NCBI RefSeq assembly: GCF_031127835.1 | Contig: NZ_JARXHX010000021.1 | Location: 20,445 to 84,444 of the forward strand | Length of the DNA: 64,000 bases | Direction of reading: 5' to 3' | DNA from: Pelagicoccus sp. SDUM812002 | GTDB taxonomy: Bacteria; Verrucomicrobiota; Verrucomicrobiia; Opitutales; Opitutaceae | Part shown: in pieces, positions 45,342-54,532 of the stretch | How the letters are laid out: each line of letters opens with the position of its first letter | Numbering within the stretch: the first letter of the stretch is position 1 | Program-made: the position numbers and the translations under genes | Notes under the pieces: generated by a model | Told to the model about the DNA's origin: nothing | Seen by the model: only the letters and a program-made list of their open reading frames with translations | The model's database searches: none

Positions 45342-46535
45342 CTAGAAGGAGAAGGTGCTTTTGGTCGCGATCATGTTCCACTTCGAGTCCAGCGGACCTT
45401 GATTTTGACCTAGCTGATTGAAGAGTCGGTTGGTACCTTCTAGGAGGTGGAATTCAGCCTTTAGAGTCCAATAGTCCGTGGCGTTGTACCGAAGAGAAAA
45501 CTGGCGATCGTTTTGAATCTCGCTAGGTAAAGAATTGGTTTCTTCATTCTCCACCCACTCGGCGATCGTTGCTCCTGCCTCAAATTTTTCCAAGAACCGA
45601 CGCGACGCGCTGAGGTACCAAGAATATCCTTTTGATCTCGCTTCTGGTCCCCATCCCTCCGTCATCCCGGCTATCGTAGTTAGGTTTCTGCTCTTGATTT
45701 CAGTTTCCCGATACTCGGCGACGAAAGTCCAGTCACCAACGAAGTATTCTGAAGAGAAAGTAGTGTTCTTAGAAGAAGCGAGTGTCTCTGATTGGATAGG
45801 ATAGCCGAGGTAAGGTATCTGGGCCGACACTACGATGTTGAATGTATCTAAGCTAGAATGTGCCGCTCCGAATCGAAGGCCAGATATCGGGGTGTACCAC
45901 CATAGTTGAGCCCCTGTGTCAGTCTGCGCTTCGAACTTTGTTAACGTCGCATTTTCGAGGCTTGCTCCGATCTTGGTCAACGCGTAGGCGGCAATACCGC
46001 TATTTGGATTGGAATCTATATCACCGTGGAAAGCGGTGTACTCGAAGCTGTGGTTGCCGATCTGAAAGTTTCCGTAGATCGATCCACCATCAACAGAAGC
46101 AGTGAAATCTCTGTATCGAGGATCGTACATGCCGATTGGAAGCAGCACGGAGGTACGAGCGACGTCGATATCTTGAATATCGGTGTAGATGCCTTCAGCA
46201 CGCTTTACCCTACCAACTCTCAGACCGAATGATGGCACAACGTTGTAGTCGAAGAAGAGGTAGTCGATCTTTGGATCGAAATTTCCGTAGTTGCCTACTT
46301 CGAACGCGAAGAGCTGTCCACGGACTGTCGCTCGATCAAAAGGAGACCAATTGGCGTTAATTCCTACTTCAGCGAAGTCGAAGTCTCCTTCTTCCGAATC
46401 TACCAAGTAGTTATTGGCGCTGGACTTGATATAGCCGTTGCTCAGGAAGCCACCGAAGGTGACCTCACTAGCGAAGGATGCTTGCGCTGCAGTGAGTGCT
46501 GCGAGGGCAGCCGTTACGATATGCTTCTTAGTCAT
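45342..46535 (-). CDS. Outer membrane porin-like beta-barrel protein
   Basis: A 397-residue protein with signal peptide (cleavage ASFAS-EV) and alternating-polarity strands throughout, ending in an aromatic phenylalanine (TKSTFSF), typical for outer-membrane barrels. Features include EVTFGGFLSNGYIKS at the mature N-terminus. It is first in the operon with the small binding protein and chemoreceptor, and probably admits the ligand to the periplasm. No specific porin family is certain. Confidence 0.82.
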   Translation of the reverse strand: MTKKHIVTAALAALTAAQASFASEVTFGGFLSNGYIKSSANNYLVDSEEGDFDFAEVGINANWSPFDRATVRGQLFAFEVGNYGNFDPKIDYLFFDYNVVPSFGLRVGRVKRAEGIYTDIQDIDVARTSVLLPIGMYDPRYRDFTASVDGGSIYGNFQIGNHSFEYTAFHGDIDSNPNSGIAAYALTKIGASLENATLTKFEAQTDTGAQLWWYTPISGLRFGAAHSSLDTFNIVVSAQIPYLGYPIQSETLASSKNTTFSSEYFVGDWTFVAEYRETEIKSRNLTTIAGMTEGWGPEARSKGYSWYLSASRRFLEKFEAGATIAEWVENEETNSLPSEIQNDRQFSLRYNATDYWTLKAEFHLLEGTNRLFNQLGQNQGPLDSKWNMIATKSTFSF

Positions 46536-46919
46536 ATATTTTCCGATTAGAGTGAGAGTTTTAGTCGATCGAAGGTCTGCGAGAGTGCAGTCTTGGATTT
46601 CGGGCCAATGCCATTAGACGACAGTGCTCCTATCGGACGAATCCCGCGTACATGAGCCCTTTCGTTCATCCTTTCTAGGAGAAAAACCTTGTTTCAAAGG
46701 TTTTTCAAAAGAGCTGGGGTGGTAATATTTTATGAATGAGGAATTTACCTCATCAGGAAGAAGGCTTCGAACGACCGGCGAGTAAGAAGGCACAGCCGTT
46801 GATCGCAGAACTGACGCAGAGCTTAGGAGGGAGGCTGCTCTGTGGCAGGCTCCTTCATTTTTCTTGCTTGCGAAAGGTCACCCGCGGAGGGGGTGATTAA
46901 CCTATGACATCAAGTCCGC
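46536..46919. other. Intergenic region between porin and MFS genes
   Basis: No gene supported. A perfect 10-bp hairpin GAAAAACCTT/AAGGTTTTTC with 6-nt loop lies at 46681-46706. An imperfect hairpin GGAGGCTGC/GCAGGCTCC with a nearby T-rich stretch lies at about 46828-46862. Either may terminate transcription; the first is ~145 nt upstream of the porin and could also be a regulatory site. Confidence 0.4.
46681..46706. terminator. Perfect 10-bp hairpin with A/T flank
   Basis: GAAAAACCTT (46681-46690), loop GTTTCA, AAGGTTTTTC (46697-46706). Both arms end in A5/T5, so it could terminate in either direction, perhaps for the MFS gene read on the minus strand, 214 nt past its stop. Confidence 0.45.
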
Positions 46920-48233
46920 TCACGACTTGGCCGGCTTCGGCAATCGCAAGCAAAGGACTACGGATGCCGCCACGATGGCGGCGCCGATGAGGTAAAGCAT
47001 GTCTGAGCCGTACCACCAGAAAATGAGGCTGGCGGTTATGGGGCCGACCGCGCGGCCTAAGGAGCCAATGGAACGGAAAACTCCGAGAGCGGCTCCTTGC
47101 TCCTCCGGCTTGGCGTAGAGCGATACCAAAGAAGTGAGAGTGGGAATACTGAGGCCGGAGCCGAATGCCATGAAGGCGAGGCCGACATAGAGCGCTCCTT
47201 GCGTTTCTGCTTGGGAGAGCAACGCTAGGCCGATAGCCACCAAGGTGAGACCACCCAGAGCGGTTGCCTTTTCCCCAATTTTTGGAGCGAGGCGGCGTAC
47301 GATTCCTCCTTGTACGAGAATGAGGATGAAGCCTATGAAAACCATCATCAAAGTGATATCGACGGGAGAGTAGCCGAAGCGTTGGACTCCTAGAAACGAC
47401 AGGGTGAACTCCATTCCGCTAAACGCGAAAATAAAAATGAGGTAAGCGATGTTCGTGCGCAGGACCGCGCGTGACTGGGGCTGGAAGATCCGCTTGAGGG
47501 GGTTGCGTGATTGGGTGCCTTCACCGCGTTTTTCGGGAGGCAGGGATTCGACGAACCGAGACCTTACCCAAAGAATGTTAACGAGAGAAAGGGCGCACGC
47601 CACAAGGGCAACCGTGGAAAATGGGTTGATGCCAGCAGTTGCGAGCCCGGGATTCCAATCGAGGGGATTGAACATCGCGCAAACGCCTCCGATCGCGGGA
47701 CCGACTACGAAGCCAAGTCCGAAGGCCGCGCCGACCATACCCATGCCTTTCGATCGGTTTTCTTTGGTGGTGACATCTGCCACCGCAGCTGTTGCTACGG
47801 AGAGGTTGCCCGCCATGGCTCCGCCGAGGAGGCGAGCGACGATAAGCAAGGCGAAGTTGCCTGCGAAAAGCCAGACGAAGTAGCTGAGGAAGGTGCCGGC
47901 TGTTGTCATGAGCAGGACACTACGGCGTCCGATCCGATCGGAAAGGGAGCCCCAGATCGGCGCGAAGACGAACTGCAAAGCGGCATAGAGCGAACCGAGA
48001 ATGCCTCCGAAGAGGACTGGTGTAAAGCGGTCCGATCCATCGGTCACTCGAGCGAGCTGCTCGAGGATCCAAGCGAGAATGCCATGCTGCCCATCGAGCT
48101 CGAGGTAGTAGTCGAGCATCGAGGGAAAGAGCGGGAAGATCACGCTGAAGCCGACGAGATCGATGAAAATCGTCAGAAAAATGACTCCGAGCGAAAGGCT
48201 CTTCTTAGGGGACTGTTCCATAGCTTGGCTCAA
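46920..48233 (-). CDS. MFS transporter, DHA1/TetA-like
   Basis: A 437-residue major facilitator with 12 predicted membrane segments. Motif A is GSLSDRIGRRSVLL after segment 2, and VGAAFGLGFVVGPAIGG in segment 5 is the antiporter motif C. This is the drug:H+ antiporter-1/TetA-like pattern. An unusually long loop between segments 1 and 2 (LDYYLELDGQHGILAWILEQLARVTDGSDR) is notable. Substrate unknown. It is divergent from the DUF2911 gene. Confidence 0.9.
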   Translation of the reverse strand: MSQAMEQSPKKSLSLGVIFLTIFIDLVGFSVIFPLFPSMLDYYLELDGQHGILAWILEQLARVTDGSDRFTPVLFGGILGSLYAALQFVFAPIWGSLSDRIGRRSVLLMTTAGTFLSYFVWLFAGNFALLIVARLLGGAMAGNLSVATAAVADVTTKENRSKGMGMVGAAFGLGFVVGPAIGGVCAMFNPLDWNPGLATAGINPFSTVALVACALSLVNILWVRSRFVESLPPEKRGEGTQSRNPLKRIFQPQSRAVLRTNIAYLIFIFAFSGMEFTLSFLGVQRFGYSPVDITLMMVFIGFILILVQGGIVRRLAPKIGEKATALGGLTLVAIGLALLSQAETQGALYVGLAFMAFGSGLSIPTLTSLVSLYAKPEEQGAALGVFRSIGSLGRAVGPITASLIFWWYGSDMLYLIGAAIVAASVVLCLRLPKPAKS

Positions 48234-48449
48234 GGGCGTCGTTTATTAGGGGGCGTGATAGGGCAGGCAAGCGCAAAGGGGAGAGGCTCATCACCGCCCG
48301 TTTTTGCGATGGACTGGGCGGCCTCGTGTATTTCCGTCTCGGGGAAAAAACCTGCAGCCAAAGAGTGGCTTTCGGAGTATATCTTGCGTGCCCTGGACTA
48401 TTTCGCGGCACACGCACTCACCTAATCCTTCTTCGAAACACAAGTACCT

Positions 48450-49313
48450 ATGATTCAATTGATGCCTTTCCAAAAGCGCGCGGCCCTTGCTGGGTTTGCC
48501 ATGTTCCTTTCAGTGTCCGCATCCGCTCAACTGAATACACCCGCAGCTAGCCCTCACTCTGTCTTAGAGCAGACAGTGGGCTTGACCGAAGTCGCTATCG
48601 ACTACTCGCGTCCGAGCATCAAGGGCCGCGAAATTTTCGGTGGACTAGTGCCCTATGGAGAGGTTTGGAGAACGGGCGCGAACCAGCCGAGCAAGATCAG
48701 CTTCAGCGATGACGTAACGCTCGGCGGGGAAGCGATACCGGCTGGTCAATACGCCCTCTACACCATTCCAGGCAAAAATGAATGGACGGTCATCGTCTAC
48801 AAGAGCACGGATCTTTGGGGCTCCATGGGTTACGATCCAGAGGGTGACTTAGTTCGCTTCAAGGTAGAGCCGACTCGCTTGGAGCACTCCGTTGAATCGA
48901 TGACTTTCAGCATAGATGCGCTTCGCAATGATGGAGCTGTGCTCTCTCTGGATTGGGACCGCACGCGTATCTCAATGCCTCTCGAAGTGCCGACCGCGCA
49001 AAAGGTGATGGCCCAAATAGACGAGCTCAAGGGGACTCCCGCGTTTGAAAAGCCGAGCGTCCTCTTCAATGCCGGGACCTACTACCACGAAGCAGGTAAA
49101 GATCTAGAAACGGCGCTGCAGTGGGTGAGCAAGGCCTGTGAGTCCAGCGAGCGTCCTGCCTATTGGATGTTTGCCCGCAAGGCTCGCATCGAAGTAGACC
49201 TCGGCATGAATGAAGCGGCGAAGGCGTCAGCGGAAAAGACGCTAGAACTTGCCACGGCAGGGGGCAATCCTGACTACCAGAAAATCGCCCAAGACATTCT
49301 CGCTAAACTCTAG
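48450..49313 (+). CDS. Exported DUF2911 protein with TPR-like C-terminus
   Basis: A 287-residue protein with a signal peptide (cleavage near ASA-QL). Residues ~35-170 form a DUF2911 domain: VAIDYSRPSIKGREIFGG, VPYGEVWRTGANQPSKI, IPAGQYALYTIPGKNEWTVIVYKS. The last ~100 residues look like helical TPR-type repeats (FNAGTYYHEAGKDLETALQWVSKA). Function of the domain is unknown. Followed by a terminator at 49328. Confidence 0.85.
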   Translation: MIQLMPFQKRAALAGFAMFLSVSASAQLNTPAASPHSVLEQTVGLTEVAIDYSRPSIKGREIFGGLVPYGEVWRTGANQPSKISFSDDVTLGGEAIPAGQYALYTIPGKNEWTVIVYKSTDLWGSMGYDPEGDLVRFKVEPTRLEHSVESMTFSIDALRNDGAVLSLDWDRTRISMPLEVPTAQKVMAQIDELKGTPAFEKPSVLFNAGTYYHEAGKDLETALQWVSKACESSERPAYWMFARKARIEVDLGMNEAAKASAEKTLELATAGGNPDYQKIAQDILAKL

Positions 49314-49327
49314 CAGCCCTTTCAAAA

Positions 49328-49363
49328 AAATCCGCCTTCGATACTCGTGGCGGATTTCTCCTT
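49328..49363 (+). terminator. Rho-independent terminator after DUF2911 gene
   Basis: AAATCCGCC (49328-49336) pairs with GGCGGATTT (49349-49357), 12-nt loop, then CTCCTTTTCC. It separates the DUF2911 gene from the deacetylase operon that starts 30 nt later. Confidence 0.85.
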
Positions 49364-49392
49364 TTCCTGATCTTGCACCTCCCACATCTATT

Positions 49393-51915
49393 ATGCCTTC
49401 AGATCTCTTTCGAAACGTGAGCTGTTGCTTGCTCTCGCTCGCGTCTTCCGCGAGCCTATTGCAAGCTCAGGCAGTCAATGCTCCTGAACCGCAAACGGGC
49501 TCCGAAATTCTATGGTCGCTCCAAAAGCTGGATACGCTGGGCCGTGCCCTTTATGTAGCTGCCCACCCGGATGACGAAAATACGAACCTGATCTCCTATC
49601 TTTCGCTCGGCCGCAAATATGATACGGCTTACTTGTCTCTGACTCGCGGTGATGGCGGGCAAAACTTGATTGGTCCGGAGTTGCGGGATGAGTTAGGGGT
49701 TATTCGCACGCAAGAGCTTCTCGAGGCGCGAAAAGTCGACGGGGGACAGCAGTTTTTTAGTCGTGCCAAGGACTTTGGTTTTTCAAAGCATCCGGACGAG
49801 ACGTTTCGGATTTGGGATCGCGAGCAAGTCCTAGCGGATACGGTCTGGGTTATTCGCAATTTCCAACCGGACGTTTTGATCACGCGTTTTGGTACGGAGC
49901 CTGGACGTACGCACGGCCACCACACGGCGTCCGCGATCTTAGCCCTGGAAGCATTCGAGGCGGCAGCGGATGCTGAGCGCTTCCCAGAGCAGCTCCAGTA
50001 TGTGGATACGTGGCAAGCTAAACGGGTCGTGTGGAATACCAGTAGTTGGTTCTTTCGAGAAAACGATTTCGACGAAGAGAAATATACCCGAATCGATGTG
50101 GGTGTATTCGATCCCTTGCTTGGCAAATCGTACAATGAAATCGCCTCCGCCAGTCGCAGCAAGCATCTGAGTCAAGGCTTCGGCACGAGCATCGATCGCG
50201 GATCACGGATCGAGTATTTCCAGCACCTCGTCGGAGCGCCGGTCGAAGGTGATATCTTCAGTGGGGTCGATACGACTTGGGATCGCGTTGAAAAATCGGA
50301 TACAGTCCAGGCTAAGCTCACTCAGGTGATCAAGGAGTTTGACGTCACCTCTCCCTCGGATTCCGTCGGAGCGCTTCTTGATCTTCGTGCTGCGATCGAG
50401 GCGCTTCCGGAGACGGAATGGTCACTTCGCAAGCGCGCTGAGCTGGACCAGATCGTACTTGCTAGCATGGGGGTCGATGTACGGGCTCTCAGCTCGGATC
50501 ACTATATCCGCAATGGCGACGCCATGAGAATTTCGGTGGAGCTTATTAATCGCTCTCAGATTCCAGCGCGCTTGGTAGGTGTAGCGGTCCCTCTTATAGA
50601 TCGTGCGGAGAATCCGGAATTGGACTTACCTTTCAACGAACGTATTAGCCACACGATTACAGCTCATGTACCGAGCGATACTCCATTGCCGCAGCCTTAT
50701 TGGTTGGAGAAGGCAGGAACTCTTGGCATGTTTGACGTCGAGGATCAGCTACTGATCGGCAAGGCGGAAAACGACCCCGCTTTCTACGCTGAAGTAGCAA
50801 TCGAGGTCATGGATAGCTCCATCGTCGTAGGTCTGCCAATTCAGTACCGAGATGTGGACCCGGCGAAAGGGGAGACGATTCGACCTGTTTTGAATCTGCC
50901 TTCAGCATCAGTAGAATTTTCCAATCCGGTCAGTCTCTTCCCCAACTATGAGAGCCGTCAGGTCGAGGTGACCGTAGCTGCGTTGCTCGACGATGTTTCC
51001 GGCCAGCTCACGCTCGATTTACCTGAAGGTTGGTCAGTTGAGCCCACTCAGATCGAAGTGGAGCGAATTCGTAGCGGAGGCGAGCGCAGCTATGTTTTCA
51101 CAGTCACGCCTCGTCCTGTGTCGGAAGAAGTTAGCTTAACGGCGCGGTTATCGACTCTCTCGGGAGCTTATGATAAGTCGGTGGCGCAAATCGAGTACGA
51201 GCACATTCCCGAACAGACTGTCTTTGCTTCTGCAGCTACGAGTGCAGTCAGCTTGGAGGTTGCTCGCTTGGGCCAACGTGTTGGTTATCTGCCAGGCGCA
51301 GGCGATGTGGTGCCAGCCAGTATTCGCGAGATAGGATTTGATGTCGTGGAGCTTTCCGCGGATGGGTTCAATCTCAATGCTCTCGAAGGAATCGACACGG
51401 TAGTGGTTGGTATCCGTGCCTACAATACGGTAGAAAACATCGATGCCATCATGGAAGACCTTTTCCGTTTTTCGGAGGAGGGAGGTACCGTTATCGTGCA
51501 GTACAATACGAATCGTGGCCTCAAAACGGATAAGCTGGCGCCTTATCCGATATCGATTTCTCGAGATCGGGTAACGGACGAGTTCGCTCAAGTTCGCGTG
51601 ATGGCGCCCGAGCATCCAGTCATGACGACGCCGAACCGTATTTCTGCTCGAGATTTCGATTCTTGGACCCAAGAGAGAGGGCTTTACTTCCCGAATTCGT
51701 GGGATGACGCCTTCGTGCCAATCTTCTCGATCAGCGATCCCGGTGAACCCGCGAGCGACGGCAGCTTGTTGGTCGCGGAGCACGGTGAAGGGTACTTTGT
51801 CTACACCGGCATATCTTGGTTTCGTCAGTTGCCCGCCGGTGTGCCAGGCGCCTACCGAATTTTTGCAAACTTGCTCTCTCTCGGTCACGACCGCAGCTCG
51901 AGCGAAGGACTCTAA
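49393..51915 (+). CDS. Secreted multidomain PIG-L (LmbE) family deacetylase
   Basis: An 840-residue exported protein, start ATG 49393 at the signal peptide (cleavage near LQA-QA). Residues ~50-250 form a PIG-L/LmbE zinc deacetylase with AHPDDENTNLISYL (metal ligands His-x-x-Asp-Asp) and RTHGHHTASA (third histidine). Residues ~430-620 look like Ig-type beta domains, and the C-terminal ~200 residues resemble a ThuA/glutamine-amidotransferase-like domain. PIG-L enzymes remove N-acetyl groups from amino sugars, including GlcNAc-malate and mycothiol precursors. It starts the run to bshA; the next gene begins 6 nt after its stop. It probably acts outside the inner membrane. Confidence 0.88.
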   Translation: MPSDLFRNVSCCLLSLASSASLLQAQAVNAPEPQTGSEILWSLQKLDTLGRALYVAAHPDDENTNLISYLSLGRKYDTAYLSLTRGDGGQNLIGPELRDELGVIRTQELLEARKVDGGQQFFSRAKDFGFSKHPDETFRIWDREQVLADTVWVIRNFQPDVLITRFGTEPGRTHGHHTASAILALEAFEAAADAERFPEQLQYVDTWQAKRVVWNTSSWFFRENDFDEEKYTRIDVGVFDPLLGKSYNEIASASRSKHLSQGFGTSIDRGSRIEYFQHLVGAPVEGDIFSGVDTTWDRVEKSDTVQAKLTQVIKEFDVTSPSDSVGALLDLRAAIEALPETEWSLRKRAELDQIVLASMGVDVRALSSDHYIRNGDAMRISVELINRSQIPARLVGVAVPLIDRAENPELDLPFNERISHTITAHVPSDTPLPQPYWLEKAGTLGMFDVEDQLLIGKAENDPAFYAEVAIEVMDSSIVVGLPIQYRDVDPAKGETIRPVLNLPSASVEFSNPVSLFPNYESRQVEVTVAALLDDVSGQLTLDLPEGWSVEPTQIEVERIRSGGERSYVFTVTPRPVSEEVSLTARLSTLSGAYDKSVAQIEYEHIPEQTVFASAATSAVSLEVARLGQRVGYLPGAGDVVPASIREIGFDVVELSADGFNLNALEGIDTVVVGIRAYNTVENIDAIMEDLFRFSEEGGTVIVQYNTNRGLKTDKLAPYPISISRDRVTDEFAQVRVMAPEHPVMTTPNRISARDFDSWTQERGLYFPNSWDDAFVPIFSISDPGEPASDGSLLVAEHGEGYFVYTGISWFRQLPAGVPGAYRIFANLLSLGHDRSSSEGL

Positions 51916-51921
51916 GCGATC

Positions 51922-52062
51922 ATGACTGAATTGGATAAGAAAAAGCAGGAGCCCGAAAATGCTCCTGTATTCGGTAGTTGGAGACGAGTCTATTGGTTCG
52001 TAGCCCTCTTCTTCGTGGTCGAGGTGATCGCTTTCTATTTGTTTACCCAGTATTACTCGTGA
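51922..52062 (+). CDS. 46-residue single-pass membrane protein
   Basis: A 46-residue protein: a charged N-terminus (MTELDKKKQEPENAP), the motif FGSWRRVYW, and one membrane segment (~24-42) ending FYLFTQYYS. It starts 6 nt after the deacetylase gene and overlaps the symporter GTG start by 4 nt (GTGA), so it is translationally coupled to the symporter. I recall similar short proteins (SW...YxxFxxxxxxxLFxLFT pattern) beside SSS-family symporters in Bacteroidota. Probably a symporter accessory subunit; role inferred. Confidence 0.82.
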   Translation: MTELDKKKQEPENAPVFGSWRRVYWFVALFFVVEVIAFYLFTQYYS

Positions 52063-53765
52063 GCACTTTAGATTACGTTGTGCTATTGGGCACGCTCGTC
52101 GGAATCGCAGTTTACGGAATGTGGCGGACTCGCAGTAGCGGAGGTTTGCAAGGTTACCTAAAAGGCGACGACTCGATCAAGTGGGGGACGATTGGCCTTT
52201 CAGTGATGGCGACTCAGGCGAGTGCTATTACATTTCTGTCAACGCCAGGAAAGGCGTATGACGATGGAATGGGCTTCGTGCAGAACTATTTTGGCATGCC
52301 CTTCGCCATTATTTTTATCTGTGTATTTTTTATTCCGATTTATCGAAGACTAAACGTGTATACGTCCTATGAATACTTAGGGCAACGCTTCGATTCCAAA
52401 ACGCGGTACCTTGGAGCTTTTCTATTTCTGGTACAAAGAGGTCTAGCAGCGGGGATAACGATCTATGCTCCAGCGATCGTGATCTCTTCGCTTCTCGGTT
52501 GGAATCTCGATCTGACGATCGTGTTGGTAGGGGCTCTTGTCGTGATCTACACAGTTTCAGGCGGGACCAAGGCAGTGAGCATCACTCAACGCTACCAGAT
52601 GGGTATCATCCTGATTGGCATGTTTGTGGCTTTTGCTATGATCATCGGTAATTTGCCCGAAGATGTTTCTTTCGCGTCAGCTCTCTCTGTCGCGGGGGCC
52701 ATGGATAAGTTGGAAGTTGTCAACTTCTCGTTCGATATCGAAGAACGCTATACCTTTTGGTCGGGACTCTTCGGTGGTTTGTTTTTGTCGCTTTCCTACT
52801 TCGGAACGGATCAATCCCAGGTGCAGCGTTACCTCGCTGGGAGCTCGGTGAGCGCTAGCCGTTTCGGGCTGTTGTTCAATGCAGTCGTGAAAATCCCGAT
52901 GCAGTTCTTTATTCTGTTTGTAGGGGTGATGGTATTCGTATTCTACCTCTTCGAGGAGCCACCCGTTTTCTTCAATCAAGCGACTTTAGACGTTGTGTCG
53001 GAAACTGAATACGCTGCAGAGATGGTGACGCTTCAGGAGCGTTACGCTTCGGTTGTGGGAGAGCGAGCGGTCGCAGTGCGGCAGTTGGCTCTGGATCTCG
53101 GAGCAGGGGATGAATCTGTGATTGCTGCGTCTAAGGAAAGGGCGGTGGCTCTCGAGTCTCAAGCGCTCGCAGTGCGGGCTGATGTCAAAGAGCTGATTGG
53201 CAAAGCGGGCGAGGATCTTGAAGCGAAAGACTCCGACTACGTTTTTATCACCTTCATCCTCAATTACCTGCCCGAGGGGCTGATCGGACTACTCGTCGCC
53301 GTAATCTTCGCGGCGGCAATGTCGTCGACAGCCTCAGAGCTGAACGCTCTGGGATCTACGACCATGGTAGACTTTTATCGACGGATTGCGAAGGGAGGGC
53401 AGACGGATGCTCACTATGTCTTGGTATCTCGAATCCTGACAGCGGCGTGGGGTGGACTGGCGATTTTTTTCGCTCTCTACGCTAACCTCGTGGAGAATTT
53501 GATCGAGGCGGTTAACATCCTTGGTTCGCTATTTTATGGAGGAATTCTGGGAATGTTCCTTGTCGCTTTTTTTGTGAAGTCTGTTCGAGGCACAGCGGTC
53601 TTTGTCTCCGCTATAATTAGCCAGCTAACCGTGCTGATTATGTACAATACTTTGGAAATTGGATACCTTTGGTACAACTTGATAGGTTGCGGTTTGGTGA
53701 TGATGCTGTCTTATATTCTGCAGATGACGGTGTTCCGAAACGGAGGGAAGGAAGAACAAGCATGA
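52059..53765 (+). CDS. Sodium:solute symporter (SSS family)
   Basis: A 568-residue SLC5-type Na+ symporter with ~13 membrane segments. GTG start at 52059 overlaps the micro-protein stop. Family features: MATQASAITFLSTPGKAYDDGMGF (sodium-binding first helix), SGGTKAVSITQRYQ, YFGTDQSQVQRYLAG. Residues ~300-390 contain a charged helical insert (YAAEMVTLQERYASVVGERA, ELIGKAGEDLEAKD) between membrane helices. The stop overlaps the next gene by 4 nt. Given the neighbours it may import a deacetylated amino-sugar or bacillithiol-related compound; substrate unknown. Confidence 0.9.
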   Translation: MSTLDYVVLLGTLVGIAVYGMWRTRSSGGLQGYLKGDDSIKWGTIGLSVMATQASAITFLSTPGKAYDDGMGFVQNYFGMPFAIIFICVFFIPIYRRLNVYTSYEYLGQRFDSKTRYLGAFLFLVQRGLAAGITIYAPAIVISSLLGWNLDLTIVLVGALVVIYTVSGGTKAVSITQRYQMGIILIGMFVAFAMIIGNLPEDVSFASALSVAGAMDKLEVVNFSFDIEERYTFWSGLFGGLFLSLSYFGTDQSQVQRYLAGSSVSASRFGLLFNAVVKIPMQFFILFVGVMVFVFYLFEEPPVFFNQATLDVVSETEYAAEMVTLQERYASVVGERAVAVRQLALDLGAGDESVIAASKERAVALESQALAVRADVKELIGKAGEDLEAKDSDYVFITFILNYLPEGLIGLLVAVIFAAAMSSTASELNALGSTTMVDFYRRIAKGGQTDAHYVLVSRILTAAWGGLAIFFALYANLVENLIEAVNILGSLFYGGILGMFLVAFFVKSVRGTAVFVSAIISQLTVLIMYNTLEIGYLWYNLIGCGLVMMLSYILQMTVFRNGGKEEQA

Positions 53766-54532
53766 GTGCCGAACCAGTGATTTGCTTTGGGCAACAACCC
53801 TGTGGCTTTTTTCCCAAGCGTTTTCTTGTATCCAAAATCTGGACGGCCAGACGTCTGCAAAAAGAGATTGGAGGCGAGATCGTCTTCTTCTATCATGATT
53901 GCGACCATGATCCGCGAGAGACGCAAACGAAACTAAAGCATTTGAAAACGGGCGAGCTGCATAGCTTGAACTTCGCCTTCGAAAATAAGATCCAGAAAAA
54001 ATATACGCCGCTGTTTGCTAAGCGTGTCGATCGTGATTGGCAGGCGAATACCGCGCGTCAATTGCCTCAATTCGTGAGTGAGGACATGGCGGAGCTGTTC
54101 TCATCCATACAAGAGGATTGCGTGGCTGACTTTTGTTTGGCGATGTATCGCGGGATGGGCTTGCTAGAGGGAATGCGAATTGAGCGGTCAGGTTCCGCGG
54201 AGTTTCGCTGCAAAGCGATTTCGGTAGACGACTATTTTGTGGATACCTTTTTGGACGGCGAGCTTGTGAGAGCTCGAAAGCACGGAGATGGATTCGCCCT
54301 GCATCGTGGCGGTAGCTCCTATTTACCGGTGGAGGCGGATCCGAGCGACAAAGGGAAGGTGACGCCCACCCGCGACACGCGGCTGCGTTGGATGCAATCC
54401 GTTCTTAAGTGCACGCATTACATCGCGGGAGCAGGGGAGATTAAGTACTTGAACAAAGACGAAGCTCCTGAGATCGAGTTTATTGAAAGAGACCCCATTG
54501 AGTGCAGCGACGAAGCTTATGTCGGAGAGTAA
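53762..54532 (+). CDS. Compact BshC-like protein, putative cysteine-adding enzyme
   Basis: A 256-residue cytoplasmic protein. It carries motifs of the bacillithiol cysteine ligase BshC: GQQ (10-12) in CFGQQPCGFFPKRFLVSKIWTA, an FFYHDCDHDPRE segment matching the family VPVFWxxxxDHDxxE, and YIAGAGEIKYLNK (220-232) matching FIAGPGEINYWGE. Normal BshC is ~540 residues; this protein lacks the long C-terminal coiled-coil and much of the middle. It overlaps the symporter stop by 4 nt and bshB1 by 14 nt, next to bshB1 and bshA, which supports a BshC role. Activity is an inference. Confidence 0.72.
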   Translation: MSAEPVICFGQQPCGFFPKRFLVSKIWTARRLQKEIGGEIVFFYHDCDHDPRETQTKLKHLKTGELHSLNFAFENKIQKKYTPLFAKRVDRDWQANTARQLPQFVSEDMAELFSSIQEDCVADFCLAMYRGMGLLEGMRIERSGSAEFRCKAISVDDYFVDTFLDGELVRARKHGDGFALHRGGSSYLPVEADPSDKGKVTPTRDTRLRWMQSVLKCTHYIAGAGEIKYLNKDEAPEIEFIERDPIECSDEAYVGE

